64,000 nucleotides of DNA from Methylobacterium gnaphalii (GCF_007992215.1 NZ_BJZV01000015.1:62001-126000); one strand, 5' to 3'; shown: positions 1-9,940, counted from the stretch's first letter. Numbers and translations: made by a program. The notes: a model not told the origin generated them from the sequence alone.

Positions 1-8
1 TGAGCCAT
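1..8 (-). CDS. start of a downstream gene, possibly ruvB (partial)
   Basis: On the minus strand an ATG follows the ruvA stop codon after five bases and is preceded by an AAGG-like ribosome site. Only ATG-GCT-CA is visible before the window ends. RuvB normally follows RuvA in one operon, so ruvB is the expectation, but the sequence itself cannot identify it. Confidence 0.3.
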
Positions 9-13
9 CGGCC

Positions 14-631
14 TTATTTGGCGAGTTCGCGCAGTCCGAGGCGGATCAAGACCTTCGCCTCGGCGCCCTCGGGAGCGCCCTTCAACACGGTGGCGATGGC
101 CGCCGAGGCCTGGACCTGCGGATAGCCGAGATTGACCAGTGCCGAGATCGCGTCCGCGACGGGCGGAGGCGCGGTCCGATCCTCGACCGCGCCGGTCAGC
201 GCGATCAGGGCGGGATCGGCTGGGGAGAAGGCCGGCGCCTTGTCCTTCAGTTCGGCCGCGAGCCGGGCCGCGAGCCGCGGTCCGACGCCGGGTGCGCGGG
301 CGATGGCGCCCTTGTCGCCGGTCGCAAGTGCCGTGGCGAGGGCACCCGGCTCCAGCACCGACAGGACCGCGAGGGCGACCTTCGAGCCGACGCCCTGCAC
401 CGTCTGCAGCAGGCGGAACCACTCGCGCTCGGCATCCGAGCGGAAGCCGTAGAGGCGGATCATGTCCTCGCGCACATGCGTGTCGATGGCGAGCTCGGCT
501 GCTTCGCCGGGCTTCGGCAGGCGCTGCAGCGTGCGCGCCGAACAATGCACGACGTAGCCGACGCCCTGCACGTCGAGGATGACGAAATCCTCACCGTAGG
601 AATCCACGATGCCCTTGAGCTTGCCGATCAT
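14..631 (-). CDS. ruvA: Holliday junction branch-migration protein RuvA
   Basis: RuvA forms the tetramer that binds four-way DNA junctions and loads the RuvB motor during recombinational repair. The 205-residue product begins MIGKLKG, the family hallmark, followed by the N-terminal OB fold. Helix-hairpin-helix segments follow (VQGVGSKVA near residue 79 and APGVGPRLA near 113), then the flexible linker and the C-terminal RuvB-binding domain (residues about 155-205). I chose the ATG at 631 because it gives the canonical MIG start; a GTG immediately upstream (634) is in frame but unlikely. The next gene starts five bases after the stop. Unusually, ruvC is not upstream in the same direction but lies on the other strand beyond yceI. 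Confidence 0.97.
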   Translation of the reverse strand: MIGKLKGIVDSYGEDFVILDVQGVGYVVHCSARTLQRLPKPGEAAELAIDTHVREDMIRLYGFRSDAEREWFRLLQTVQGVGSKVALAVLSVLEPGALATALATGDKGAIARAPGVGPRLAARLAAELKDKAPAFSPADPALIALTGAVEDRTAPPPVADAISALVNLGYPQVQASAAIATVLKGAPEGAEAKVLIRLGLRELAK

Positions 632-732
632 CACGATTCCCTACGGTGGGCGAGCCGGGCCTTGGTTCCAGCGCCCGCCTGCCATATCCGATAGCTCGAC
701 CGCCCCCACAAGGTGAGCGCAGAAGACCACCG

Positions 733-1356
733 ATGAAGCCGTTAGCCGCCCTCGCTCTCTTGGCGCTGATCGTCGCCCTGCCCTTAGACGCGTGGGCGCA
801 GGCCGAGGCCGCGGGACCGAGCACCGATCCGACGCAGGTCAGGCCCGGCCGGTACCGGCTCGACCCCGCGCATGGCAAGATCACGTGGTCGCTCAACCAT
901 CTTGGCTACTCGACCTATTACGGCCAGATCACCGACGTCGCGGCCGAGGCCACCCTCGACCCGCGCGAGCCCGCCAAGAGCCGGCTGTCGGTCACCATCA
1001 ACACGGCAAGCGTCAACGGCCTCAACGAGCGGCTCAACGAGCACCTGAGGTCGCCGGACTTCTTCGACGTCGAGAAATTTCCCCAGGCCAGCTACGTCAG
1101 CACCTCCATCGAGCGCACGAGTCCCACCACGGCCCGCGTCAACGGTGAGCTGACGATCAAGGGCATCACGCGAGTGGTGTCGTTCGATGCAACCTTCAAC
1201 CAGGCCGGCATCAATCCGGTGGACAAGGCCTACACCGTCGGCTTCGACGGCCGCGCCGTGATCCGCCGCTCCGATTTCGGCATCAGCGCCTTCCTCCCGG
1301 TCCTCGGAGACGAGGTGCAGCTGCGGCTCGAGGGCGAGTTCAAGGCAGCTCCGTAA
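733..1356 (+). CDS. YceI family periplasmic protein
   Basis: A 207-residue secreted protein of the YceI/polyisoprenoid-binding family (lipocalin-like beta barrel). Residues 1-23 form a signal peptide ending DAWAQA. The family signature is clear: [20 protein letters not shown] near 44-63, then [19 protein letters not shown] and a C-terminal [17 protein letters not shown]. Members bind isoprenoid or ubiquinone-like lipids; the physiological role is usually unclear. The ATG at 733 is preferred over an in-frame start at 646 because it places the signal peptide at the N-terminus. The gene sits 79 bases upstream of ruvC on the same strand and faces away from ruvA. Confidence 0.9.
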   Translation: MKPLAALALLALIVALPLDAWAQAEAAGPSTDPTQVRPGRYRLDPAHGKITWSLNHLGYSTYYGQITDVAAEATLDPREPAKSRLSVTINTASVNGLNERLNEHLRSPDFFDVEKFPQASYVSTSIERTSPTTARVNGELTIKGITRVVSFDATFNQAGINPVDKAYTVGFDGRAVIRRSDFGISAFLPVLGDEVQLRLEGEFKAAP

Positions 1357-1435
1357 CGCTGCGTTTGCCGAGGGCAGGCGTTCACGGTATGTGCCAAGGG
1401 GCAGGCGGCCAAGCACCGGCCGCGCCGGAGGCATC

Positions 1436-2002
1436 ATGACGTCGGACGTGAGGATCCTCGGCATCGACCCGGGCCTGCGCCGCACGGGTTGGGGACTGAT
1501 CGTCGCGAGAGGTACCCGGCTCACCTATCTCGCCTGCGGCGTCGTCACCTCTGACGGCGACCTGCCGCTGGCGCTGCGTCTGCGCGAGCTTCACGAGGGC
1601 ATCACCCGCGTCGTCGGCGAGCACGCACCCGACGAGGTCGCGGTGGAAGAGACCTTCGTCAACAAGGATGCGCAGGCGACGCTCAAGCTCGGCCATGCCC
1701 GCGCCATTGCCCTGCTGGTTCCGGCCCTGGCGGGGCTGCCCGTCTCCGAATACGCGGCCAACCTCGTGAAGAAGACGGTCTGCGGATCGGGCCATGCCGA
1801 GAAGGTCCAGATTCAGGCCATGGTGCGCTTCCTGCTGCCGAAGGCAGAGTTCAAGGTAGCCGACGCCGCCGACGCACTCGCCATCGCCATTACCCATGCA
1901 AACCACCGCGGCGCCCACTCGCTCAGGCGCCTGCACACCCTCGACCAGCTGCAGAGCCTGGGCGCGGCCCGGATCGCTGCGGCGCTCGCACGCCAGAGTT
2001 AG
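1436..2002 (+). CDS. ruvC: crossover junction endodeoxyribonuclease RuvC
   Basis: RuvC resolves Holliday junctions by symmetric nicking after RuvAB branch migration. The 188-residue protein has the RNase H-like active site in order: Asp in [14 protein letters not shown] (near residue 10), Glu in [19 protein letters not shown] (near 70), and the C-terminal pair in [15 protein letters not shown] (near 140). The ATG at 1436 follows a GGAGG at 1427-1431; an in-frame ATG at 1391 lacks such a site. Probable transcription with yceI, not with ruvA, which points the other way. Confidence 0.97.
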   Translation: MTSDVRILGIDPGLRRTGWGLIVARGTRLTYLACGVVTSDGDLPLALRLRELHEGITRVVGEHAPDEVAVEETFVNKDAQATLKLGHARAIALLVPALAGLPVSEYAANLVKKTVCGSGHAEKVQIQAMVRFLLPKAEFKVADAADALAIAITHANHRGAHSLRRLHTLDQLQSLGAARIAAALARQS

Positions 2003-2191
2003 CGCCGCGGCAGGCAAGGATCGGAGCGCCGTCCGAGGATATTGGCCGGAGGCGAATCGGTATCCGCAAGATGCATCGTCAATGGTCGGAATAAATTTTG
2101 GGACCAATCCGGATCTCGGTCGTTGTCTGACCAGAAAGCCGCCTGCGCTCTGCTGCGCGGCGGCGTGATCAACAGATCCGGAGCCAATTGA

Positions 2192-2482
2192 ATGAAGCGT
2201 ATTCTTCTCATCGCCGCCCTCGCCGCTGCCCCGCTCGCCATGGCCGGCTCGGCCAGCGCCCAGGGCACAATCCGCGGCGCTGAGCGCGGCGTCGAAGACG
2301 GCAGCCGTGCCGCAGGGCCGGTCGGCGGGGTCGTGGGCGGCGCGGTTGGTGCCGCAACGGGTACGGTCGGCGGCGTCCTCGGCGTGGACCCCGATGCCCG
2401 CGAGTCGCGCATGGAGCGCCGCGACCGCCGCATGATGCGCGGTGAGCGCCCGGTGCGCCGTGAGCGCGACCTGGACGATTGA
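2192..2482 (+). CDS. small secreted Gly/Arg-rich protein
   Basis: No functional family recognised. The 96-residue product starts with a signal peptide (MKRILLIAALAAAPLAMAG, cleavage likely after SASA near residue 23). A glycine/alanine/valine stretch follows (GPVGGVVGGAVGAATGTVGG, about 43-62), resembling the glycine-zipper segments of small envelope proteins, and then a highly charged tail rich in Arg, Asp and Met. It stands alone: 189 bases separate it from ruvC and a clear terminator follows at 2529. An envelope-associated role is an inference from signal peptide and glycine zipper only. Confidence 0.75.
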   Translation: MKRILLIAALAAAPLAMAGSASAQGTIRGAERGVEDGSRAAGPVGGVVGGAVGAATGTVGGVLGVDPDARESRMERRDRRMMRGERPVRRERDLDD

Positions 2483-2528
2483 TACAGCCATGTGACCCGC
2501 GCCAGCTCGGCAGCGTGTCGCGTCATCG

Positions 2529-2559
2529 GCCCCGTCACCCCCTGGTGGCGGGGCTTTTT
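2529..2559 (+). terminator. rho-independent terminator
   Basis: An 11-bp stem (2529-2539 with 2544-2554, one G-U pair) with a four-base loop is followed directly by five T residues. It ends the small secreted protein gene and separates it from the convergent quinone oxidoreductase gene. Confidence 0.8.
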
Positions 2560-2568
2560 GCTGGACCG

Positions 2569-3552
2569 TTAGCGGTCGCCGATCCGTAGCAGGACCTTGC
2601 CGCGCGCCGCGCGTTTCTGAAGGATGCCGAGAGCCTCCGCGTAATCCGTGAGCGGCAGGACGCCATGGACCTTGGCCGTCAGGCGTCCCTCCGCCGCCCA
2701 GGCCAGCAATTGCTCCTGATTGGCGCGGTGCGCCGCCGGCTCGCGCTCGACGAACGCGCCCCAATGCACGCCCTGCACGTCGACGCCCTTCAGCATGACG
2801 ATGTTGAGCGGAAATCTCGGGATCTCGCCGGCCGCGAAGCCGATCACGAGGTAGCGACCCCGCCAGCCGAGCGAACGCAACGCCGGTTCGGCGTGCTCGC
2901 CCCCAACCGCATCGTAGATCACGTCGACGCCGCACTCCCCGGTCAGTCGGCGCAGGGCCTCGCGGATGTTGTCGGCGGTATAGTCGACGAGATCGTCCGC
3001 GCCGTGCTCGCGCGCCGTCTCCAACTTCTCCGCCGAGGAGGCGCAGGCGATGACGCGTGCGCCCAGAATCCTGCCGATCTCGACCGCCGCGAGTCCAACC
3101 CCGCCGGATGCGCCGAGCACTGCGAGCGTCTCGCCCGGCTGAATCCGGGCCCGGTCGCGCAGCGCATGCAGCGTGGTGCCGTAGGTGATCGTCAGCCCGG
3201 CCGCGATCTCGTCGGAGAGATCCTCTGGCACCCGCGTCAGGTGCCGTGTCCCGATCGCGATCCTCTCGCGGCACATGCCGTGGGTGGCGTGGACGATGAC
3301 GCGGTCGCCGATGGAGAACCCTTCTGTGTCCTCGCCCAGCGCCTCCACGATCCCGCAGGCCTCGCCGCCGGGCGAGAATGGCAGGTCGGGTTTCACTTGG
3401 TAGCGGCCGGCGATGATCAGCGTGTCCGCGAAGTTGAGCGCCGCGACCGTTATCCGCACCACGGCCTCGCCAGGCCCCGCCACCGGGTCGGGCAGATCCG
3501 CAATCGACAGATCCTCCGGCCCGCCGAGCCGGGTGCACAACAGAGCCTTCAT
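2569..3552 (-). CDS. NADPH:quinone oxidoreductase family protein (MDR superfamily)
   Basis: A 327-residue zinc-independent medium-chain dehydrogenase/reductase. It has the GroES-like N-terminal domain (ALNFADTLIIAGRYQ, residues about 38-52), the Rossmann dinucleotide-binding motif VLGASGGVGLAAVEIG near residue 145, and the ASSAEKLETAREHGAD segment that follows the NADP-binding fold. No structural or catalytic zinc ligands are evident. Members reduce quinones, enones or acyl-CoA compounds with NADPH; the substrate cannot be told. The ATG at 3552 is preceded by GGGAGG, favouring it over an upstream extension to 3660. Confidence 0.88.
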   Translation of the reverse strand: MKALLCTRLGGPEDLSIADLPDPVAGPGEAVVRITVAALNFADTLIIAGRYQVKPDLPFSPGGEACGIVEALGEDTEGFSIGDRVIVHATHGMCRERIAIGTRHLTRVPEDLSDEIAAGLTITYGTTLHALRDRARIQPGETLAVLGASGGVGLAAVEIGRILGARVIACASSAEKLETAREHGADDLVDYTADNIREALRRLTGECGVDVIYDAVGGEHAEPALRSLGWRGRYLVIGFAAGEIPRFPLNIVMLKGVDVQGVHWGAFVEREPAAHRANQEQLLAWAAEGRLTAKVHGVLPLTDYAEALGILQKRAARGKVLLRIGDR

Positions 3553-3613
3553 GCGGCGTCCTCCCTCGCGGATCGGCATAAGCCGAAGCGCGAGGGGAAA
3601 GCGAGGGCTCGCG

Positions 3614-4186
3614 TCAGCCGCGCTCGTAGGTCCCAGTGAGCAGGCCCTTGGCGAGCACATGGCCCTTCATGGCGTCGATGATGTCGCCGCGCCCTGGCGA
3701 GGGCGGCAGATGCAGCGCCGCGTCGAGCGCATAGACCTCGAACAGGTAGCGGTGCGGCCCGTGCCCACGTGGCGGGTCGGGCGGCAGCCACGCATTGCGT
3801 TGGAACGAGTTGCGGCCAAGGTCGTGCCGTCCGCCCTCCGAGCCGCTGCCGGCGAAATCCCCCTCCGGCAGCGCCGCGTCTCCCGCTCCTTCATTCCAGG
3901 TAATGAGGTGAACAAGCGGCCGCGGCACCGGCGCGTCCGGGTCTTCGACGACGAGCACGACACTGCCGGTGCCCGCCGGCAAATTGCTCCACGACAGGGG
4001 CGGCGAAAGGCCTCCGCCGTCATCGGTGTAGCGCGCAGGAATGGCCCCGCCATCCGAGAAGGCCTCGCTCGCGACGGCGATGGTGGCCGGCACATCTGCG
4101 AAGACCGAGTGGTAGAGCGACTTCTCGAGCCCCGCCCTGACGCTCGACAGGGCCTCGCCCAGCGCGTGGGGCATCTTCTCCAGCAT
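3614..4186 (-). CDS. YbhB/YbcL family Raf-kinase-inhibitor-like protein (PEBP)
   Basis: A 190-residue cytosolic protein of the phosphatidylethanolamine-binding fold. Diagnostic segments are IPARYTDDGGGLSPPLSW (residues 49-66), the anion-pocket sequence VEDPDAPVPRPLVHLITW, and PPRGHGPHRYLFEVYALD (about 138-155). Bacterial members have no settled function. No signal peptide is seen. The gene lies 61 bases upstream of the quinone oxidoreductase on the same strand, so the two could be co-transcribed. Confidence 0.88.
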   Translation of the reverse strand: MLEKMPHALGEALSSVRAGLEKSLYHSVFADVPATIAVASEAFSDGGAIPARYTDDGGGLSPPLSWSNLPAGTGSVVLVVEDPDAPVPRPLVHLITWNEGAGDAALPEGDFAGSGSEGGRHDLGRNSFQRNAWLPPDPPRGHGPHRYLFEVYALDAALHLPPSPGRGDIIDAMKGHVLAKGLLTGTYERG

Positions 4187-4263
4187 GGCGTCTCCTCGGC
4201 GCCGTAGGCGGACTGCGCCTACGCTCCAAGGAAGAAACGGGCCAAACGTCCGGCGGGTCCCGG

Positions 4264-4995
4264 TCAGTCCTTCCGCGCGGCCACCATGTAGTTCACCGCC
4301 GTGTCGCGGCTCTTGCGCCAGGTGTTGTTGAGCGGATCGAACACCACACCGGCCGTATCGAAGACCGACAGGCCGCCAGCCTCCAGATCCGCGGTCAGCT
4401 CGTCGGGCTTCACGAACTTTTCCCAGTCATGCGTGCCCTTGGGTAGCCAGTTCAGCACGTATTCCGCGCCGACGATGGCCAACGCGAAGGAGCGCATCGT
4501 CCGGTTGAGCGTCGCGGCAAAGAGCAATCCGCCGGGCTTCACCGCAGCACAGCAGGTTGCGAGGAAAGCCGAGCGGTCGACGACGTGCTCGACCACCTCC
4601 ATGGCGAGCACGATGTCGAAGCGCTCGCCCCGCTCGACCACGCTCTCGATGGTCTCGGCCCGGTAATCGGCCGTCACGCCCTCGGCCTCGGCATGGGCGC
4701 GCGCCACGGCAATGTTCTTCTCGGCCGGATCGAGACCGGTGACGCCGGCGCCGAGCCGGGCCAGCGGCTCGGACAGCACCCCGCCGCCGCAACCGACGTC
4801 GACGAGGCTCAGGCCCTCCAGCGCGAAGGGCCGGTTCGGATCGCGGCCGAAATGGCGGCAAGCCTCATCGCGAATATAAGCGAGGCGCACCGGGTTGAAG
4901 CGATGCAGAACGCGCATCGGCCCATTCGCATCCCACCACGTCGCGGCCTGCGCATCGAAGCGCGCGACCTCTTCCCGATCGACCGACGCCGCCAT
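4264..4995 (-). CDS. ubiG: ubiquinone biosynthesis O-methyltransferase UbiG
   Basis: UbiG carries out both SAM-dependent O-methylations of ubiquinone biosynthesis. The 243-residue length matches the family (about 240). Visible signatures are FDAQAATWWDANGPMRVLHR at residues 13-32, the SAM-binding loop LVDVGCGGG (64-72), the acidic loop GLDPAEKN, EVVEHV, and the conserved LPKGTHDWEKFV near 190. I use the ATG at 4995, giving the usual short N-terminus; an extension to 5313 would overlap the lysC start on the other strand. The gene is divergent from lysC. Confidence 0.95.
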   Translation of the reverse strand: MAASVDREEVARFDAQAATWWDANGPMRVLHRFNPVRLAYIRDEACRHFGRDPNRPFALEGLSLVDVGCGGGVLSEPLARLGAGVTGLDPAEKNIAVARAHAEAEGVTADYRAETIESVVERGERFDIVLAMEVVEHVVDRSAFLATCCAAVKPGGLLFAATLNRTMRSFALAIVGAEYVLNWLPKGTHDWEKFVKPDELTADLEAGGLSVFDTAGVVFDPLNNTWRKSRDTAVNYMVAARKD

Positions 4996-5186
4996 CACTC
5001 GAACACTCCGCAAACCCTCAGCCGACGAACAGCCATTGCGGCCATCGCATTGACACCTTCGAGAGGCCCTTGTACCCGCCGAGCGCCTCCCCGGTACAGC
5101 GGCCGTGATCCTTTCGCGGCATCGCGAACGGCTTCGGGCTCCCCGAATACGATGGCACGGCAGAGAAGGGACGGCGCGGACGCGAT

Positions 5187-6422
5187 ATGCCCCGATTGGT
5201 GATGAAGTTCGGCGGCACATCGGTCGCCAATGTCGACCGGATCCGCAACGTGGCCGCCCACGTGGCCCGCGAGGTCGCGGCCGGCTACGAGGTCGCGGTG
5301 GTGGTCTCGGCAATGTCCGGCAAGACCAACGAGCTGGTCGCGTGGGTCAAGGATGCCAACGACCTCTACGACGAGACCGAGTACGACGCCGTCGTCGCCT
5401 CGGGCGAGCTCGTCACGGCTGGCTTGCTGGCCATTGCCCTGCAAAAGAACGGCATCAAGGCTCGCTCCTGGCAGGGCTGGCAGATCCCGATCGAGACCTC
5501 GGACGCGCATGGCTCCGCCCGCATCGAGGCGATCGACCCCAAGAATCTCAATGCCGGCTTCGCGCGCGGCGAGGTCGCGGTGATCGCAGGCTTCCAGGGC
5601 GTTCATACCAAAACCGGCCGCGTCGCGACGCTCGGCCGCGGCGGCTCCGATACCAGCGCGGTGGCGGTTGCCGCCGCGATCGGCGCCGAGCGCTGTGACA
5701 TTTATACGGACGTGGACGGCGTCTACACCACCGATCCCCGCGTCGTGCCGAAGGCCCAGCGCATGGAGCGCGTGACCTTCGAGGAAATGCTCGAGATGGC
5801 CTCGCTCGGCGCCAAGGTGCTGCAGGTGCGCTCTGTCGAGCTCGCCATGGTGCACCGCGTGCCAACGACGGTGCGCTCATCCTTCGATCCCCCCGACGCG
5901 GCGCGTCCGGGCACCCTCATCTGCGACGAGGACGCTATCGTGGAACAGCAGATCATCACCGGGATCGCCTTCTCGAAAGACGAGGCCCAGGTCACGCTTC
6001 GCTCGGTCAAGGACAGCCCCGGTGTCGCCGCGGCGATCTTCGGCCCGCTGGCGGATGCCAACATCAACGTCGACATGATCATCCAGACCGTCTCGGGCGA
6101 TCAGTCCACGACGGACATGACCTTCACCGTACCGGCAGCGGATTACCAGCGTTCGCGGGCGATCCTGGACGCGCAGCGCGAGCGCATCCAGTTCGGCCAG
6201 ATCGAGGGCGCCACCGACGTCGTGAAGGTGTCGGCCATCGGCGTGGGCATGCGCTCGCACGCAGGCGTTGCAGCCAAGGCGTTCCGGGCCCTCGCGGAGA
6301 AGGGAATCAACATCCGCGCGATCACCACCTCGGAAATCAAGTTCTCCGTGTTGATCGATGCCGCCTACACGGAGCTTGCCGTTCGCACGCTCCACTCGCT
6401 ATACGGCCTCGATCAGGCCTGA
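5187..6422 (+). CDS. lysC: aspartate kinase
   Basis: Phosphorylates aspartate, the first step toward lysine, diaminopimelate, threonine and methionine. The 411-residue protein begins MPRLVMKFGGTSV with the kinase motif KFGGTSVAN, followed by VSAMSGKTNELVAW, GRGGSDTSAVAVAAAI (near 150) and IYTDVDGVYTTDPR (170-183). Two C-terminal ACT domains (about 265-335 and 345-405) indicate allosteric feedback control. Length and layout match the monofunctional alphaproteobacterial enzyme. It stands upstream of ptsP with an 86-base gap. Confidence 0.97.
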   Translation: MPRLVMKFGGTSVANVDRIRNVAAHVAREVAAGYEVAVVVSAMSGKTNELVAWVKDANDLYDETEYDAVVASGELVTAGLLAIALQKNGIKARSWQGWQIPIETSDAHGSARIEAIDPKNLNAGFARGEVAVIAGFQGVHTKTGRVATLGRGGSDTSAVAVAAAIGAERCDIYTDVDGVYTTDPRVVPKAQRMERVTFEEMLEMASLGAKVLQVRSVELAMVHRVPTTVRSSFDPPDAARPGTLICDEDAIVEQQIITGIAFSKDEAQVTLRSVKDSPGVAAAIFGPLADANINVDMIIQTVSGDQSTTDMTFTVPAADYQRSRAILDAQRERIQFGQIEGATDVVKVSAIGVGMRSHAGVAAKAFRALAEKGINIRAITTSEIKFSVLIDAAYTELAVRTLHSLYGLDQA

Positions 6423-6508
6423 CCGTACTCGCCGCATCGTGATGTGCCACTGCCGCGGCAGCCGGCACGTTTGGTGGTTGCATCGGCTGAACACGGATTG
6501 ACGACTCG

Positions 6509-8770
6509 ATGCCCGCTGCGCCCGGAGGCCCGCGCCTGCTGCTGCGCAGGCTCCGCGAAGCAATGGCGGAGCCGGTCAGCGCACAAGCACGCCTCGACCG
6601 CATCGTTGTCCTCATCGCTGCCAACGTCATCGCCGAGGTTTGTTCGGTCTATGTCTTGCGCGACGACAACACGCTCGAGCTGTTCGCGACCGAGGGCCTG
6701 AACCGCGATGCCGTGCACATCACGCGGCTGCGCGCCGATGAAGGCCTCGTCGGCCTGATCGCGCGGCAAGCCGAGCCGCTCTCGCTCTCGGACGCGCAAT
6801 CGCACCCGAACTTCTCCTATCGGCCCGAGACCGGGGAAGAGATCTACCACGCCTTCCTCGGCGTGCCGCTTCTCCGCGCTGGCAACACGCTCGGCGTGCT
6901 CGTCGTCCAGAACAAGACCTACCGCGTCTATTCCGACGAGGAGATCGAGGCGCTCCAGACCACCGCCATGGTGCTCGCGGAGATGATCGCTTCCGGCGAG
7001 TTGCAGGCGCTCACCCCCGGCGCCGGCAGCGCCGCTCGTCGTCCGGTCAGCCAGCGCGGCGTGGCGCTCGCCGATGGCATCGGCCTCGGCCACGTCGTGC
7101 TGCATGAGCCGCGCATCGTGGTGAAGCGCCTGATCGCCGAGAGCGTCGAGCTCGAGGTCGAGCGCCTCGAGGCGGCGATCGAGGATGTTCGCTCGGCCAT
7201 CGATGAGCTCGTTGAGCGGGGAGACGGCATCGGCTCGGGCGAATCCCGCGAGGTGCTGGAGACCGTGCGCATGTTCGCGCACGACAAGGGCTGGCTGCGT
7301 CGCATGCGCGAAGCCGTCCAATCAGGCCTCACGGCCGAAGCCGCCGTCGAGCGCGTCCAGTCCGACAACCGCGCGCGGATGTTGCGCCAGTCCGACCCCT
7401 ATCTGCGCGACCGCCTGCACGATCTCGACGACCTCGCCAACCGGCTGCTGCGCCGCCTCGTCGGCCAGGAGACGGGAAGCGTCGCCGCGATGCCCGAAAA
7501 CGCGATCCTCGTCGCGCGCTCCATGGGCCCGGCGGCGCTCCTCGATTACGAGCGGGCCAACCTGCGCGGCGTCGTGCTGGAGGAAGGCGGTCCGACCAGC
7601 CACATCGCCATCGTCGCGCGCGCGCTCGGCATCCCCGCGGTCGGCGAGATCGCCAACGCCACGGCGCTCTGCGACTCGGGCGATGCGATCATCGTCGACG
7701 GCGCCTCCGGCGAGATCCAGGTGCGGCCCACACCCGAGATCGAGGCGGCTTATGCCGAGCAGGCCCGCCTGCGCGCCCGTCGCCAGGCTCAGTACCGGGC
7801 TCTCCGCGACGTCCCGGCCTTGACCCGCGACAAGGTCCGCATCGGGCTTCACCTCAACGCCGGCCTGCTGATCGACCTCACCCATCTCGCCGAGACCGGC
7901 GCCGAGGGCATTGGGCTGTTCCGCACCGAACTGCAATTCATGGTGGCGCAGCGCATGCCGTCGGCCGCCGAGCAGCAGACGCTCTACGAGTCGGTCTTTG
8001 CCGCCACTGGCGACCTGCCGGTCACGATCCGCACCCTCGACATCGGCGGCGACAAGATCCTGCCCTACATGCCGGCCCTCGAAGAGGAGAACCCGGCGCT
8101 CGGCTGGCGCGCGATACGCATCGGCCTCGATCGCCCTGCCCTGTTGCGCGTGCAGCTCCGCGCGCTCCTGAAGGCGGCGGCCGGGCGGCCCCTCAGGATC
8201 ATGTTCCCGATGGTCGCGACGGTGGAGGAATTCACCCGTGCCCGGGGCATCGTCGATCGCGAGAAGGCGCATCTGCGCCGGCACGGCTACGTGCTGCCGA
8301 GCGATTGCAAGCTCGGCGTCATGGTCGAGGTGCCCTCGCTGCTGTTCCAGATCGACGAGATCGCCCGCGAGGCGGACTTCCTCTCGGTCGGCTCCAACGA
8401 CCTGATGCAGTTTCTGTTCGCGGTCGACCGCGACAATCGCCGGGTTGCGGACCGCTTCGATCCGCTCTGCGGCGCCGCCATGCGCGCTTTCCGGGTGATT
8501 GCGGATCGCGCCACGGCTGTCGGTTGCCCTGTGACCGTCTGCGGCGAGATCGGCGGCCGCCCCCTGGAGACCATGGCGCTGATCGGCCTCGGCTTCCGCA
8601 ACTTTTCGATGTCGCCGGCCGCGATCGGTCCGGTGAAGGCCATGGTCCTGTCGATCGAGGCGGAGGAAGTCCGCGCCTTCATCGAGACGGAACTGGCCAA
8701 GGCGACGGACGGAGCCTCGCTCCGATCCGCCCTCACCTCCTTCGCGAAGGCGAAGGGCGTGCCTATCTAG
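6509..8770 (+). CDS. ptsP: PEP-protein phosphotransferase EI-Ntr (PtsP)
   Basis: First enzyme of the nitrogen-type phosphotransferase chain, moving phosphate from PEP to NPr. The 753-residue protein has an N-terminal GAF domain (about 20-165) that senses metabolites, then the PEP-utilising swivelling domain with the phospho-histidine in GGPTSHIAIVARALG (His365). The C-terminal TIM barrel carries GLFRTELQFM, PVTIRTLDIGGDK, GSNDLMQFLFAVDRDN and CGEIGG. GAF plus EI architecture separates it from the sugar EI. The lysC-ptsP-prfA neighbourhood is a familiar alphaproteobacterial order. Confidence 0.96.
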   Translation: MPAAPGGPRLLLRRLREAMAEPVSAQARLDRIVVLIAANVIAEVCSVYVLRDDNTLELFATEGLNRDAVHITRLRADEGLVGLIARQAEPLSLSDAQSHPNFSYRPETGEEIYHAFLGVPLLRAGNTLGVLVVQNKTYRVYSDEEIEALQTTAMVLAEMIASGELQALTPGAGSAARRPVSQRGVALADGIGLGHVVLHEPRIVVKRLIAESVELEVERLEAAIEDVRSAIDELVERGDGIGSGESREVLETVRMFAHDKGWLRRMREAVQSGLTAEAAVERVQSDNRARMLRQSDPYLRDRLHDLDDLANRLLRRLVGQETGSVAAMPENAILVARSMGPAALLDYERANLRGVVLEEGGPTSHIAIVARALGIPAVGEIANATALCDSGDAIIVDGASGEIQVRPTPEIEAAYAEQARLRARRQAQYRALRDVPALTRDKVRIGLHLNAGLLIDLTHLAETGAEGIGLFRTELQFMVAQRMPSAAEQQTLYESVFAATGDLPVTIRTLDIGGDKILPYMPALEEENPALGWRAIRIGLDRPALLRVQLRALLKAAAGRPLRIMFPMVATVEEFTRARGIVDREKAHLRRHGYVLPSDCKLGVMVEVPSLLFQIDEIAREADFLSVGSNDLMQFLFAVDRDNRRVADRFDPLCGAAMRAFRVIADRATAVGCPVTVCGEIGGRPLETMALIGLGFRNFSMSPAAIGPVKAMVLSIEAEEVRAFIETELAKATDGASLRSALTSFAKAKGVPI

Positions 8771-8842
8771 CTGCCTTCGGTCCGACTGACGCAGCCCGCC
8801 CCTCGCTCCGAGGCCCTTTCTCGATTCCAGTCCCGCAGGACG

Positions 8843-9922
8843 ATGACACCCATTCCCCCCGAGCGCCTCGACGCGATCCTGGCGCGCCACGACATCGTCA
8901 CCGCCATGCTGAGTTCCGGCTCGGCCGAGGCAGACAGCTTCGTCGCGCTTTCCCGCGAATTGTCGGAGCTGGACGGCGTCGTCGCCGCGATTCATGCCTA
9001 TCGCGCCGCCATGGACAACCTCTCCGGCATCGAGAGCCTGATCGACGGAGGCGATGCCGAGATGCGCGCGCTCGCCGCTGACGAGAAGCCCGAGGCCGAG
9101 GCGGCCCTGGAGGCGGCGCACCGCAACCTGCAGCTCATCCTGCTGCCGAAGGACGCCGCCGACGAGAAGAGCGCCATCCTCGAAATCCGCGCCGGCACGG
9201 GCGGAGACGAGGCTGCCCTGTTCGCGGGCGACCTGTTCCGGATGTACGCGAAATACGCGGAGACCAAGGGCTGGCGCGTCGATGTGATCTCGCAGAGCGA
9301 GGGCACGATGGGCGGCTATCGCGAAATCTTCGCCGAGGTGAACGGAAAAGGTGTATTCTCACGCCTCAAGTTCGAGAGCGGCGCCCACCGTGTGCAGCGC
9401 GTACCCGAGACGGAGACTCAAGGTCGCATCCACACCTCGGCGGCCACCGTCGCCGTGCTGCCGGAGGCCGAGGAGGTCGATATCGTCGTCAACGATGCCG
9501 ATCTGAAGATCGATACGATGCGGGCGCAGGGCGCCGGTGGCCAGCACGTCAACAAGACGGAATCAGCCATCCGCGTGACGCATATCCCGTCGGGGATCGT
9601 CGTGTTCGTCCAGGAGGAGCGCTCGCAGCATAAGAACCGCGCCAGGGCGATGTCGTTGCTGCGTGCGAAACTGTTCGACGCCGAGCGGACCGCGAAAGAC
9701 TCGGCGCGCGCCGCGGACCGCAAGGCCCAGGTCGGCTCGGGCGATCGTTCGGAGCGCATCCGCACCTACAACTTCCCACAGGCGCGGGTGACCGATCACC
9801 GCATCAACCTGACACTCTACAAGCTTGAAGAAGTCATGGCGGGCACCGCCCTCGACGAGGTCATCGACGCCCTCATCACCGAGCACCAGGCCGAGTTGCT
9901 GGCGGCCGAGGGCATGGCGTGA
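8843..9922 (+). CDS. prfA: peptide chain release factor 1
   Basis: Reads UAA/UAG stop codons and triggers peptide release. At 359 residues it is full length. The GGQ peptidyl-hydrolysis motif is Gly232-Gly233-Gln234 in [17 protein letters not shown]. The stop-recognition PxT tripeptide is in [14 protein letters not shown] (about 186-199), the RF1 rather than the RF2 type. prmC, encoding the methylase that modifies the GGQ glutamine, follows 119 bases downstream, as is common. Confidence 0.97.
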   Translation: MTPIPPERLDAILARHDIVTAMLSSGSAEADSFVALSRELSELDGVVAAIHAYRAAMDNLSGIESLIDGGDAEMRALAADEKPEAEAALEAAHRNLQLILLPKDAADEKSAILEIRAGTGGDEAALFAGDLFRMYAKYAETKGWRVDVISQSEGTMGGYREIFAEVNGKGVFSRLKFESGAHRVQRVPETETQGRIHTSAATVAVLPEAEEVDIVVNDADLKIDTMRAQGAGGQHVNKTESAIRVTHIPSGIVVFVQEERSQHKNRARAMSLLRAKLFDAERTAKDSARAADRKAQVGSGDRSERIRTYNFPQARVTDHRINLTLYKLEEVMAGTALDEVIDALITEHQAELLAAEGMA

Positions 9923-9940
9923 GCGGTGCAAACTACCGAC

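Noticed and set aside
1382..3538. 718-codon minus-strand open frame across ruvC and the quinone reductase gene
   Set aside because: It runs antisense to ruvC and in another frame of the reductase; composition is the Arg/Ala/Gly-rich type produced by high-GC DNA, with no domain.
7322..9121. 599-codon minus-strand open frame antisense to ptsP and prfA
   Set aside because: Shadow frame of two well-supported genes; His/Asp/Gly-rich composition is typical of antisense high-GC frames.
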